A stretch of 64,000 bases of DNA from Lysinibacillus cavernae (GTDB lineage: Bacteria; Bacillota; Bacilli; Bacillales_A; Planococcaceae). The stretch spans positions 124,001 through 188,000 of the forward strand of contig NZ_WMEF01000001.1 of assembly GCF_009724685.1 (NCBI RefSeq). Reading direction: 5' to 3'. Positions within the stretch are counted from its first letter, which is position 1. Every line of letters starts with the position of its first letter. A program made the position numbers and the translations under genes. Shown here one piece after another: positions 9,174-16,935 of the stretch. The notes beneath the pieces are model-generated. The model had not been told where the DNA came from. It ran no database searches and saw nothing but the letters and a program-made list of their open reading frames with translations.

Positions 9174-10712
9174 ATGTTTAAATTATTTCATGAAGGAAAA
9201 ATCACAATAAAGGGGATCCCAATACAATGGATTCCAAAGATAGAGATTTATTATCCTGATTTACCACAATTTCCTATAATGTATATACATACTAAATTTC
9301 AAGGAGAAAGATTAATAGCTTGTCCTGTTAGTGTAAACTTTTATTTTTCAGGGAAATATTGTGACGCAGAATTTACTGTCCTTTCTAATAGAGCTTTCAA
9401 TACTTTAATTAATGAAATATTAGAAAGAGAAATAATGGAGAGAATAGGGTTTTCCAAAAAAATTTCTAAGAAAGATATAATAGAATGCTGTAAATCAAAT
9501 ACACAATTTGAAAGAATAATGATTGACTTATGGCAATATATTGAAAAATCATATGGGGAATCAATTCCATTTGGAAGATATTATGAAGAAATATATTCTA
9601 TAGTACGGTTTGTTTCTGCATGGCAACCTAAAACCGGAAGACAAAGTGAAATGAGGATGCTCTATAATTTTATGAGTGCTTTTGGGGAAGAAGTATTATT
9701 TCCTCAAGAATGGAGTCATTTAGAATACTATATTATTCCTAACTATGATGATACTCTAAGGTCAGATTTCTCTGATTTTAATAAATTCAACAAGTTATAT
9801 ATTGCGATGAGTAAAGTCTTTGAAACTGAATTTTCTAAGAATTATACAATTCAAAATACTACATTTAAAGTGATGTCTAAAGCTTGGAAACAAAATAAAG
9901 AGGATTTTATCAACAGTGTTTCTAGGAGATTATTAGATGAAGGGAAAATTAACCTTGAAGATAAGTATTATATAGAAATGCTAGTCGATGCATTTAATCG
10001 ACATGCATGGAGAGCAGCTTTTTTTATTAGTGCTTATTTAAATATAAAATATACTGATTACCGCACTTGGACAAAGGAATTCTTTATGGAATTCTATGAT
10101 AAAGGAAGTAATTTAAAGGGATATTCAGAAAAAGTAATGGCTTGTTTTTTACAACAAGGTTTCGGAAAAGAAGAAATAATACCTGTTGATACTTGGATAG
10201 AAACATTTTATAAATTTCCATTAGGAATTAATTCAAGAACAGATTTTTATACATTGTTCGATGGTTTAGGAAAAATGGAAAGGGTTATATGGCTAGCAAG
10301 TCAATCCAATAAAACTAATATGAGAGACTTTTTTGACGTATTATGGTGTCAAAGATATGGTGTCATCGGTAATAAAACTCTCCGAGGAATAAATCCACTT
10401 GCCTGCTATGGATGTAAACTAAAAAACACTTGTGTTGGATTAGCTAACTCAAAAAGTTTGAATATATATATAGATAATGATATTGTTGTAAAAGATTTTG
10501 ACAGACTAATACAGCCTTATTTGAGTTATAATATTCAGTTTATTTGCGTACTCGAATATGATGTTCCAAAAAAAATTTATAAATTAATTTCAAATAAATG
10601 GACTTTAGTAGACGAATTTTCTGGATATGTTTTAATTGAAAATGATAAACTAAACGCAGAATTAATAAAGAGGAAAATTATAACGTTTGATGAATTTGTT
10701 CATAATAATTAA
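9174..10712 (+). CDS. Divergent HhH-GPD/Fe-S-like protein of unknown function
   Basis: A 512-residue protein that I do not recognise as a named family. The second half shows an endonuclease III-like signature. A helix-hairpin-helix-like stretch (LKGYSEKVMACFL) lies at about 314-326. VDTW follows at 338-341, at the place of the catalytic Asp of HhH-GPD glycosylases. A C-x2-C-x5-C triplet lies at Cys411, 414 and 420, as in the Fe-S loop, with Cys392 as a possible fourth ligand at unusual spacing. The N-terminal 300 residues are unassigned and the C-terminal 90 may be a beta-rich add-on. GGAGG nine bases before the ATG supports translation. It is divergent from the MazG-AlkA pair and convergent with the methylase. 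Confidence 0.6.
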   Translation: MFKLFHEGKITIKGIPIQWIPKIEIYYPDLPQFPIMYIHTKFQGERLIACPVSVNFYFSGKYCDAEFTVLSNRAFNTLINEILEREIMERIGFSKKISKKDIIECCKSNTQFERIMIDLWQYIEKSYGESIPFGRYYEEIYSIVRFVSAWQPKTGRQSEMRMLYNFMSAFGEEVLFPQEWSHLEYYIIPNYDDTLRSDFSDFNKFNKLYIAMSKVFETEFSKNYTIQNTTFKVMSKAWKQNKEDFINSVSRRLLDEGKINLEDKYYIEMLVDAFNRHAWRAAFFISAYLNIKYTDYRTWTKEFFMEFYDKGSNLKGYSEKVMACFLQQGFGKEEIIPVDTWIETFYKFPLGINSRTDFYTLFDGLGKMERVIWLASQSNKTNMRDFFDVLWCQRYGVIGNKTLRGINPLACYGCKLKNTCVGLANSKSLNIYIDNDIVVKDFDRLIQPYLSYNIQFICVLEYDVPKKIYKLISNKWTLVDEFSGYVLIENDKLNAELIKRKIITFDEFVHNN

Positions 10713-10747
10713 AACAGAAAATGACCTATAGGTCATTTTCTGTTTTT
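10711..10747. terminator. Bidirectional terminator
   Basis: A perfect 16-base stem (10711-10726 with 10731-10746) has a TATA loop and A/T runs on both sides. It lies between the convergent HhH-like gene and methylase gene and can serve both. Confidence 0.9.
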
Positions 10748-10802
10748 ACAAGGTAAACTATATCAATGAAAATTTTAAGATTTAATATCATTAAATTTCT
10801 CG

Positions 10803-12008
10803 TTAAGCATTAACAAAATTTATTATGTTATCAGATTTATTCTCTATTGTAATAATATTTAACAGATCCATTGCTAATAGCATATTTTTCGCAATTGCTT
10901 CGATAACTGGTACAGTAACTGAATTTCCAAATTGTTTATAAGCCTGAGAATTTGAAACAGGAATTAAATAGTTATCAGGAAAACCTTGTAAACGCGCACA
11001 CTCTCTTGGTGTTAATTTTCTAGGATTTTTTCCAGGTCCCCGATCAATAAGAATTTCACTACCATCTTTATAATATCGTGCACTTATTGTATTTGTATAT
11101 GCACTATCTTCATTAAATAAAGAGAAACCAAAACCATTTCCCTTTTTCTTATGCATTTCTTTTCTTCGTAAATGACCTTCGTAGAGTTTATCTGAAATAG
11201 TAAATTTTTCATCTACAAACTGTTCAAGAATGTTACCCACTTTAGTCTCTATTCCAGATGGTTTGGGAAACTCAAATGGTACCAGAGCGCCATCTCTTCT
11301 ATTATCAAATCCAACAATAAAAATTCTTTCTCTATTTTGAGGTACACCAAAATCTCTTGCAGCTAATACTTCAATATGAACTGAGTAATCAAGTTCATGT
11401 AGGGTGTTTCTAATTACTTCTATTGTTCTTCCTTTATCATGTCCTCTTAATTGTTTTACATTTTCAAGTAAAAATGCAGCGGGCCTTTTTTCTTTTATTA
11501 TCCTTGCTATATCAAAGAACAGGGTTCCTCTGGTATCATCAAACCCTTGTTTCAGTCCAGCCTGTGAAAAAGGCTGACATGGGAATCCGGCTAAAAGTAT
11601 ATCATGATCAGGTATATCCTTTTCATCAATTAATGTGATATCACCATGAGGTGTCTCACCGAAATTAGCTTTATATGTTTTTTGCGCAAACTTATCCCAT
11701 TCTGATGAAAAAACTGTATATCCTCCGAACTTTTGGAAAGCAAGACGGATACCACCAATACCAGCAAAAAGATCAATTATTTTAAAATTTGCTTGAGATA
11801 ACTCAGGATTTGGGAAAGGTGGTTGTTCTGGATATTCTACAATCTTTTTAAAATATAGCTCTTCGGGTTTAAGTTCTCCATTTTCCCAACTTCGTAACAT
11901 TTTATCTCCATTTTTAGGAAAATTAAGTGCATCAGCAAACTCCTTCAATGTCATATCCAATCGAAATCTTTTATCTTTAATAAATTTACTATAATCAACA
12001 TTAGACAA
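10803..12008 (-). CDS. DNA (cytosine-5)-methyltransferase with N-terminal HTH
   Basis: A 401-residue type II C5 methylase using S-adenosylmethionine. Ordered motifs: I DLFAGIGG (79-86), IV PCQPFSQAG (143-151, nucleophile Cys144), VI ENVKQL (182-187), VIII QNRERIF (224-230), a target recognition region of about 240-330, IX around RKLTPRECARLQGFP and X QFGNSVTVP (359-367). The first 60 residues form an HTH (TLKEFADAL... SWENGEL), as in methylases that repress their own operon. It starts at TTG with AGGAGG seven bases upstream. It probably protects sites of the MutH-like nuclease. A short hypothetical gene lies directly upstream. Confidence 0.93.
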   Translation of the reverse strand: MSNVDYSKFIKDKRFRLDMTLKEFADALNFPKNGDKMLRSWENGELKPEELYFKKIVEYPEQPPFPNPELSQANFKIIDLFAGIGGIRLAFQKFGGYTVFSSEWDKFAQKTYKANFGETPHGDITLIDEKDIPDHDILLAGFPCQPFSQAGLKQGFDDTRGTLFFDIARIIKEKRPAAFLLENVKQLRGHDKGRTIEVIRNTLHELDYSVHIEVLAARDFGVPQNRERIFIVGFDNRRDGALVPFEFPKPSGIETKVGNILEQFVDEKFTISDKLYEGHLRRKEMHKKKGNGFGFSLFNEDSAYTNTISARYYKDGSEILIDRGPGKNPRKLTPRECARLQGFPDNYLIPVSNSQAYKQFGNSVTVPVIEAIAKNMLLAMDLLNIITIENKSDNIINFVNA

Positions 12009-12068
12009 GATAATACCTCCTAGTAAAAACTCATTTTAACATACATCAAAAGATAGTAGCATAAATAC

Positions 12069-12485
12069 TTATCCTATAATATCGCGCCAATTTTTCCCTG
12101 AAATAGATGTTGGAACGATAAAGTATTTGGCATTATCTAACTTTAATAATAAAAAGGAACAAGAATCTCCACTTGTCTCAACCAAATAATGAATTCCTTT
12201 CTCATAGATATTATTATCCCACTCAAATATATACTGTTGATTTAAGGGAATATTAAATTCCTTAAGAAGAAATTTTTTCATTACAGACAAAGTGCCATCT
12301 TCTTTTTCTGTAATACTAACTCCTTCATTTAAAGTAATTAAAAAGGCAAATTGATAATTTTCATAAATTAGATGCGAGAAAGGTGTACCTTCTTCAACAT
12401 TTAATTTATTCTCACTTAAATAAATATTTAATCCGCTAGGTGATGGATAAAGTAAATTTGCTTTTTTAATATCTATACCCTTCAA
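12069..12485 (-). CDS. Hypothetical protein upstream of methylase
   Basis: A 138-residue protein, not recognised. It is soluble, mixed alpha/beta and without Cys clusters or membrane segments. The start appears to be TTG with GGGTG upstream. It is 60 bases ahead of the methylase on the same strand and is probably cotranscribed, so it may be an accessory or control protein of the restriction-modification cargo (inference only). Confidence 0.5.
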   Translation of the reverse strand: MKGIDIKKANLLYPSPSGLNIYLSENKLNVEEGTPFSHLIYENYQFAFLITLNEGVSITEKEDGTLSVMKKFLLKEFNIPLNQQYIFEWDNNIYEKGIHYLVETSGDSCSFLLLKLDNAKYFIVPTSISGKNWRDIIG

Positions 12486-12926
12486 ATTATTTCACCCGCC
12501 TATCCTAAATGCTATGTCCATTATATAATAAATTTCTATGAAAAATTAATATTTAGATCGACATAGATTTTATTTTTGAATGTGATTTGAGTAAAGATTT
12601 TTATAAAGACAAACTGAAATTAAATATTTTAACTTCCCCCCAAATCTTTCTTTACATCTTCTATGAAGATAAATTTGTCTTTGAATTGATTTGAATAAAA
12701 TTAAATAAACTGTCTTCCCTAAAAGGCTTCCCCCCATATGATTCTATTTATTCCAATAAAAAACCTCAATTCATTAAAAGAATTGAGGTTTTTTATTTCA
12801 CTATAATAATATAGATTTAAAACAGTTCATAATGCTCGAAAAAAGCAATAGTGTTTATAAAAAGGCAAATGGTATTCAATTTAAAGGATCCAATTACTTT
12901 ATAATGTATAATTTAAGTTTTTTCCC
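12486..12926. other. Spacer between cargo and repressor gene
   Basis: These 441 bases hold no supported gene. They include the promoter side of the hypothetical gene, C-rich patches near 12635 and 12729, and a strong terminator at 12758-12794. Confidence 0.45.
12758..12794 (-). terminator. Terminator after the XRE repressor gene
   Basis: A perfect 15-base stem (12758-12772 with 12780-12794) with A and T runs at both feet. Read on the minus strand it follows the XRE gene. Confidence 0.85.
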
Positions 12927-13268
12927 TTAACTTTTCTTTATATGTTTTCTGTAAGATTTAATCACATCAAGAATGTACAATTGCTCTTCTTCAGATAGTT
13001 CTTTTACTAAGTTGTAAATTTCTGATAATATTTTTTCACTTTTTAAAACTTCAATATTATTCATTTCACCAATGTCATGCAACAACCACCCTTGATTTAT
13101 TTCCAAAAAATCGCATAAAGCATTAATAATCAATGGTTGCGGGGTTTCAATTTTATCGTGTTCTAAATTAGTTATAACACCTCGCGATGTACCAATCATT
13201 TCAGCCAGTTTTTCCTGAGTAAACCCTTTAGACTTTCGAGCTTTTTTTAATCTTTCACCAAGTGACAA
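12927..13268 (-). CDS. XRE/Cro-CI family repressor of the island
   Basis: A DNA-binding protein of 113 residues. The N-terminal HTH spans about residues 3-60 (LGERLKKARKSKGFTQ, then EKLAEMIGTSRGVITNLE). A short helical C-terminal segment probably dimerises. The TTG at 13268 is preferred over the GTG at 13277 because AAGGCGG lies eight bases before it. Immediately upstream are three copies of a GTATTGTCAATAC-like palindrome. The same palindrome recurs near 14065-14118, which suggests that this protein controls both promoters of the island. Confidence 0.85.
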   Translation of the reverse strand: MSLGERLKKARKSKGFTQEKLAEMIGTSRGVITNLEHDKIETPQPLIINALCDFLEINQGWLLHDIGEMNNIEVLKSEKILSEIYNLVKELSEEEQLYILDVIKSYRKHIKKS

Positions 13269-13311
13269 TCTATTCACCGCCTTTTAAAAGAAGATTACCA
13301 TGACAAAAAAA

Positions 13312-13364
13312 GTATTGTCAATACATTAAAGTTTTGACAATACATTACACAGTACTTCCAATAC
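13312..13364. promoter_or_regulatory. Operator array upstream of the XRE repressor
   Basis: There are three 13-base sites at 13312-13324 (perfect palindrome GTATTGTCAATAC), 13331-13343 (one mismatch) and 13352-13364 (degenerate). Centres are 19-21 bases apart, about two helical turns, on one DNA face. They lie directly upstream of the repressor start, as expected for autoregulation. Confidence 0.8.
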
Positions 13365-13453
13365 ATTTTTTAGTAATTACGTAAAATTTATAAGACTAAT
13401 AAAATCGACCTGATTACTTTTACTAATATTAAAAGATGAATATCAATGCATAC

Positions 13454-13493
13454 AAAAAGGACTTAAAGTCATTTGTATAATAAGTCCTTTTTT
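13454..13493 (-). terminator. Terminator after small membrane ORF
   Basis: AAAAAGGACTTA at 13454-13465 pairs with TAAGTCCTTTTT at 13481-13492. A T/A run on each side supports termination on the minus strand. Confidence 0.7.
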
Positions 13494-13501
13494 AGATGAA
13501 T

Positions 13502-13693
13502 TTATGCTAAATTTAATACTTTTGAAACTATAAGGATAGATGCAATAAAAGCTAGAGCACCACATATGAATATAAGATATACAAAGGATAGCCCATTGAA
13601 ATAAGTTACTTGGAATATCTTGTGATAGCCTATATAGAATAATAAAAATAATACTATAGTCAAAATAAGAACCAGAGCTTCAGGAAATGCCAT
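13502..13693 (-). CDS. Small membrane protein
   Basis: A 63-residue protein with two hydrophobic segments (about residues 5-25 and 33-57) and few charges, so probably membrane-embedded. The ATG at 13693 has GGTGGT about seven bases upstream; the frame also opens at a TTG five codons earlier. Function is unknown. It lies between the repressor and another short gene in the control region of the island. Confidence 0.5.
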   Translation of the reverse strand: MAFPEALVLILTIVLFLLFYIGYHKIFQVTYFNGLSFVYLIFICGALAFIASILIVSKVLNLA

Positions 13694-13816
13694 ATGTTTC
13701 ACCACCAATCAAATAAGCTAATATTATAGCAAAGGCAAAATAGCCATTTTAGTATTTTAGTCCTTTAATTTTAACGTGATGTAAGAATATAGATATTTAA
13801 AAATAAAACTTTTAAA

Positions 13817-13999
13817 TTATTTGCTATGTTGATTCTCATCTAGTTCTTTATTTTCGCCTATATGCGCAATTTCTTTCTTTAAACATTTTTTTGTGAATGC
13901 CATACCACGCAAAATATCAAGGATTTTTTCTTGACATTCAAAAGGAACTTGGCTTGCATGCTGCATGATTTCATCTATTAATACGTAATTTTTTTTCAT
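13817..13999 (-). CDS. Small hypothetical protein downstream of operator array
   Basis: A 60-residue, largely helical soluble protein with two Cys and a charged tail. The strong AAGGAGG before the ATG supports expression. The gene is transcribed leftward from the region holding the second set of repressor-type palindromes. It is therefore a candidate early gene of the island, comparable in position to Cro-like or regulator genes. I do not recognise the family. Confidence 0.55.
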   Translation of the reverse strand: MKKNYVLIDEIMQHASQVPFECQEKILDILRGMAFTKKCLKKEIAHIGENKELDENQHSK

Positions 14000-14064
14000 T
14001 TAAAAACCTCCTTGTTTTATCAAAACATTTTTGTATTTTAAATACATTTTATTTCACTTTAAAT

Positions 14065-14118
14065 GTATTGTCAATACTTTAATGGTGTATTACCTATCCA
14101 ATACCGTATTGACAATAC
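14065..14118. promoter_or_regulatory. Second repressor operator array
   Basis: Perfect 13-base palindromes lie at 14065-14077 (GTATTGTCAATAC) and 14106-14118 (GTATTGACAATAC), with a degenerate half site at 14092-14104. They match the sites upstream of the XRE gene. The array sits between the leftward 60-residue gene and the rightward RadC-like gene. Confidence 0.8.
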
Positions 14119-14188
14119 TAGTGAAATTGTAAAGACAATCTATATTTTTAGTATTATATTAAAAAATAAATATATATTATTTTAATAG

Positions 14189-14229
14189 AAAGACGCAGAG
14201 TGATTGTAATAATCACTCTGCGTCTTTTT
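14189..14229 (+). terminator. Terminator-like hairpin just upstream of radC-like gene
   Basis: A perfect 17-base stem (14189-14205 with 14211-14227, five-base loop) is followed by TTTTTATTAATTT on the plus strand. It ends only about ten bases before the ribosome-binding site of the next gene. A transcript from the operator region would stop here, giving an RNA of about 100 bases or an attenuator. Confidence 0.75.
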
Positions 14230-14254
14230 ATTAATTTGGAAAGGGTTGAATAAA

Positions 14255-14719
14255 ATGGATGATAAAAAAATCTCCCATGCAAAACGGATAAATATCGTAC
14301 AAATTAAATTAATTCGAGAAAGGAGCATTATGTACAAAGATCGCAAAATCCGCTCCCCGCAAAATGCTTATGAAATAATTAGGGATTTCTTAGGGGATAA
14401 TGATCGAGAACATTTTGTTGTTTTATGTTTAGATACTAAAAATCAGCCTACATGTATTCAAACTGTTCATATAGGTAGTATAAATGCAAGTATTGTACAT
14501 CCACGTGAGGTGGTGAAAAGTGCTATTTTAAGTAATGCTGCTTCTATAATTGTTGCACATAATCATCCAAGCAATGTGGCAATCCCTAGCGCTGAAGATA
14601 TAGAGGTGACTAATCGACTTAAAGAAGCCAGTAATATCATTGGCATTGAATTATTAGATCATCTGATTATTTGTGAAGATTCATTTCTTTCTTTAAAAGA
14701 GAGTGGATATATCAATTAA
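14255..14719 (+). CDS. RadC-like JAB/MPN domain protein
   Basis: A 154-residue protein consisting mainly of the JAB/MPN metalloprotease-like domain of RadC. The metal motif H-x-H-P-S...S-x-x-D is visible as AHNHPSN then PSAEDIE. The N-terminal helix-hairpin-helix of chromosomal RadC (about 220 residues) is missing, the usual form on plasmids and integrative elements. The ATG at 14255 has GGAAAGGG nine bases upstream and is preferred to the TTG at 14246. The function of such proteins is not established. Confidence 0.85.
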   Translation: MDDKKISHAKRINIVQIKLIRERSIMYKDRKIRSPQNAYEIIRDFLGDNDREHFVVLCLDTKNQPTCIQTVHIGSINASIVHPREVVKSAILSNAASIIVAHNHPSNVAIPSAEDIEVTNRLKEASNIIGIELLDHLIICEDSFLSLKESGYIN

Positions 14720-14732
14720 AGAGGTGTTTTAA

Positions 14733-14807
14733 ATGATTAAAATCTTACTGCCTATTGTTGTCGCTGTGTTAACTGAGTTATTGAGAGATGACACTGATTC
14801 GAATTAG
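14733..14807 (+). CDS. Possible 24-residue hydrophobic peptide
   Basis: A short frame 13 bases after the RadC-like stop, with AAAGAGGTG upstream of its ATG. The peptide has a hydrophobic N-terminal half (KILLPIVVAVL) and an acidic end (DDTDSN). It could be a small membrane peptide or a type I toxin-like ORF. Too short to be sure. Confidence 0.35.
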   Translation: MIKILLPIVVAVLTELLRDDTDSN

Positions 14808-14824
14808 ATTTCATCTATAAGAAT

Positions 14825-14945
14825 GGGGCTGTCCCAGAAAACCGATTTATGAATAAAAATCAAAAGGCAGAAACGTTGAATTAAAAACATCTCTGCCTTT
14901 TGATTTATATGATTTTATTCCAAAATGGACTTATGGGACAGCCCC
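14825..14945. repeat. MITE-like 121-bp inverted-repeat element
   Basis: The ends are perfect 12-base inverted repeats (GGGGCTGTCCCA at 14825-14836 and its complement at 14934-14945). An inner 15-base inverted repeat pairs 14857-14871 with 14892-14906. The terminal sequence resembles ends of IS elements common in Bacillales. There is no coding frame, so it is a candidate non-autonomous element or an unusually long terminator. No target duplication is obvious. Confidence 0.65.
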
Positions 14946-14947
14946 CT

Positions 14948-15237
14948 CCCTTTTAATTTTCTAAGTTCTATTTCTTATTAAATCTATATAATCCAAGTAT
15001 CTTGGTAAATGCCGAACAATATTTAGATGGCACCTATCAATCTTCTTCCTCCATTCTAGAATTAGTAAGACAGGAAAATTCACTCACTTCAAGATAAAAA
15101 TGATTTATTATCTTTTTAGTCAAGAATATTACGAATAGTTTTAATACTTTGCTTACACACTTTAAATTGACCGATTTGTATTCAATCTGTTCATAGATGA
15201 TAACACTTCAAAATCATAAAATAGGCTATTTTATCTG
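14948..15237. other. AT-rich gene-free spacer
   Basis: No gene, repeat or RNA is seen in this stretch between the inverted-repeat element and the next convergent gene. Short frames on both strands lack ribosome-binding sites. Confidence 0.4.
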
Positions 15238-16641
15238 CTATTTTATTTTATTAATTTCTTTTTCATTTCGCACTATTTTGTCATAAATGACTTTACAATA
15301 TACTGAAAAGATCTTTGCAAATTCCCCTTTTTTTTCATTATTAAAGTTAAACCATTCATAATCATTTATTTTTTCAATCCAAGTACTATATGGGTCGAGT
15401 TTTTCAATTAATTGGATAATCTCCACTCTATAATTCTCATTATATTTTGTTTTTAAAGTGCTTAAGATACTGGCTCTAATCGAAGATATTAGCCTTTTTA
15501 AATATTCGATATGCAGTGGCTCTTCAATAAATTTCTCATATTTTGAGTGTTGTATCGTTCTTTTCAAATTCAACATTCCGGGAATTTTTAATATCTCAAT
15601 AAAGTTTTCATTCTCAGCTTTTATAAAATGTTTTTTATTTTCACTTAAATCTCCTGTTGCAAATTTAAATGAAGTTTCAATTAACAAGAAGATATCGAAT
15701 AAATTAGAATATTTGTTGAATAGAAATACATTCGCAGATATATTATTTTCGCTGATTGGAAAATCATTTAAAACTTCACAAAAAACTCGGAAATTATTGT
15801 GTAAGGTAGAGTAATATTTTTTACTTTCCTCATTATTAACATATTTATTTTTCGAATTTTTTAAATTAAGTACTTTTTGATTCAAAATTTTTCCGTTGGT
15901 GTCTATCCATCTTGAATTTAACATTAGACAATAAGTATATACACCTATTAAATGTTTTGGAACTTTAAATTTATTACTAATATGATCATAATGCATTTCA
16001 ATTTGTTCTATAATTTTTTCTATATTTATAGCTTTTCCTTTTTCAAATAACTCATATTCATAACTATCTGAAAATTTAACAGACTCTATTAAATCACTTG
16101 CGTTTAAGAATAATAGCTCTTGTATAGTATCTTGTATTAATATTCCTTTTTGTTTTTGATTATCAAAAGATTCTATTTCCTCAACAAAAAGCTCAATTAA
16201 TAAATCCAATATTATTGCAGCAATAATATCTATCTCTTCTAAATTATAAGAGTAATTCAATTCCAAACGATATAGTAAGTCAGACTTCTGTAGTAAATCA
16301 TCATCAATCTCTTCATATAAGTAATTACTAACTCCACCAAATTCAAAACTCTCTGCTTCTTTTAATAATTTATCTCTGGATCTTTGTATGTCTTCTTTGT
16401 TACCCACTTTATTTCTTTCGATAAATATTTGTAATACTTCATCTTCCTCCACAATTAGGTTATCCAAAAAAAGTTCATAATCATCTTCAATATGTACTAA
16501 AGGATTTGTAAGTTTTTTATTTATTTTCACTTCGATTACATTATCCATAATTTCTGAAAAAATATACTTCGAATTTTCGGTATCCATTAACTTTATTACT
16601 GAATTTAAATTAGCAATTTTTTCATCTATATCAATAAACAT
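15238..16641 (-). CDS. Hypothetical 467-residue island protein
   Basis: A large, acidic, helix-rich soluble protein that I do not recognise. The N-terminal 250 residues are rich in Glu, Asp, Ile and Leu, with coiled-coil character around 125-175. The C-terminal half contains aromatic and basic segments (SRWIDTNGK, YSTWIEKINDYEWFN). No nuclease, ATPase or HTH motif is evident. It is transcribed opposite to the replication module. An iteron-like repeat cluster lies just upstream. It could be an effector or a replication-linked protein; this is open. Confidence 0.6.
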   Translation of the reverse strand: MFIDIDEKIANLNSVIKLMDTENSKYIFSEIMDNVIEVKINKKLTNPLVHIEDDYELFLDNLIVEEDEVLQIFIERNKVGNKEDIQRSRDKLLKEAESFEFGGVSNYLYEEIDDDLLQKSDLLYRLELNYSYNLEEIDIIAAIILDLLIELFVEEIESFDNQKQKGILIQDTIQELLFLNASDLIESVKFSDSYEYELFEKGKAINIEKIIEQIEMHYDHISNKFKVPKHLIGVYTYCLMLNSRWIDTNGKILNQKVLNLKNSKNKYVNNEESKKYYSTLHNNFRVFCEVLNDFPISENNISANVFLFNKYSNLFDIFLLIETSFKFATGDLSENKKHFIKAENENFIEILKIPGMLNLKRTIQHSKYEKFIEEPLHIEYLKRLISSIRASILSTLKTKYNENYRVEIIQLIEKLDPYSTWIEKINDYEWFNFNNEKKGEFAKIFSVYCKVIYDKIVRNEKEINKIK

Positions 16642-16660
16642 TGCAGACTACACTCCCTCT

Positions 16661-16779
16661 ATGTTCCAAGTGTTCTAATTATTCTTAGAATTTTTATTTC
16701 TTATTATTCATTTTATCAATTAATACGATTTTGGAATATAAAGAAGTTTTTCGCTAAGCACTTGGAACACTTGGAACAT
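16661..16779. repeat. Iteron-like inverted repeats between divergent island genes
   Basis: A 15-base sequence ATGTTCCAAGTGTTC at 16661-16675 is repeated inverted at 16765-16779. The right side holds two tandem copies of ACTTGGAAC. The repeats bracket about 90 very AT-rich bases, between an opposing gene and the SF3 helicase operon. Candidate origin or operator. Confidence 0.55.
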
Positions 16780-16935
16780 TTAAAACCATTATTAATTTAT
16801 CAAATTTTAATTTCCCATTTTATCTATATTTTTTTTGAATAAATCCGTAAAGCTAAGTATGACCAATATCTTTAATTAAGATAAATTATAAAGACACCGC
16901 GCGGAACAATTTTAGTTACAGAGGAGAATTTAAAG

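Noticed and set aside
13817..14719. Toxin-antitoxin pair of the small proteins near the operators
   Set aside because: The two short proteins lack toxin or antitoxin motifs and are separated by a terminator; the repressor-operator explanation is enough.
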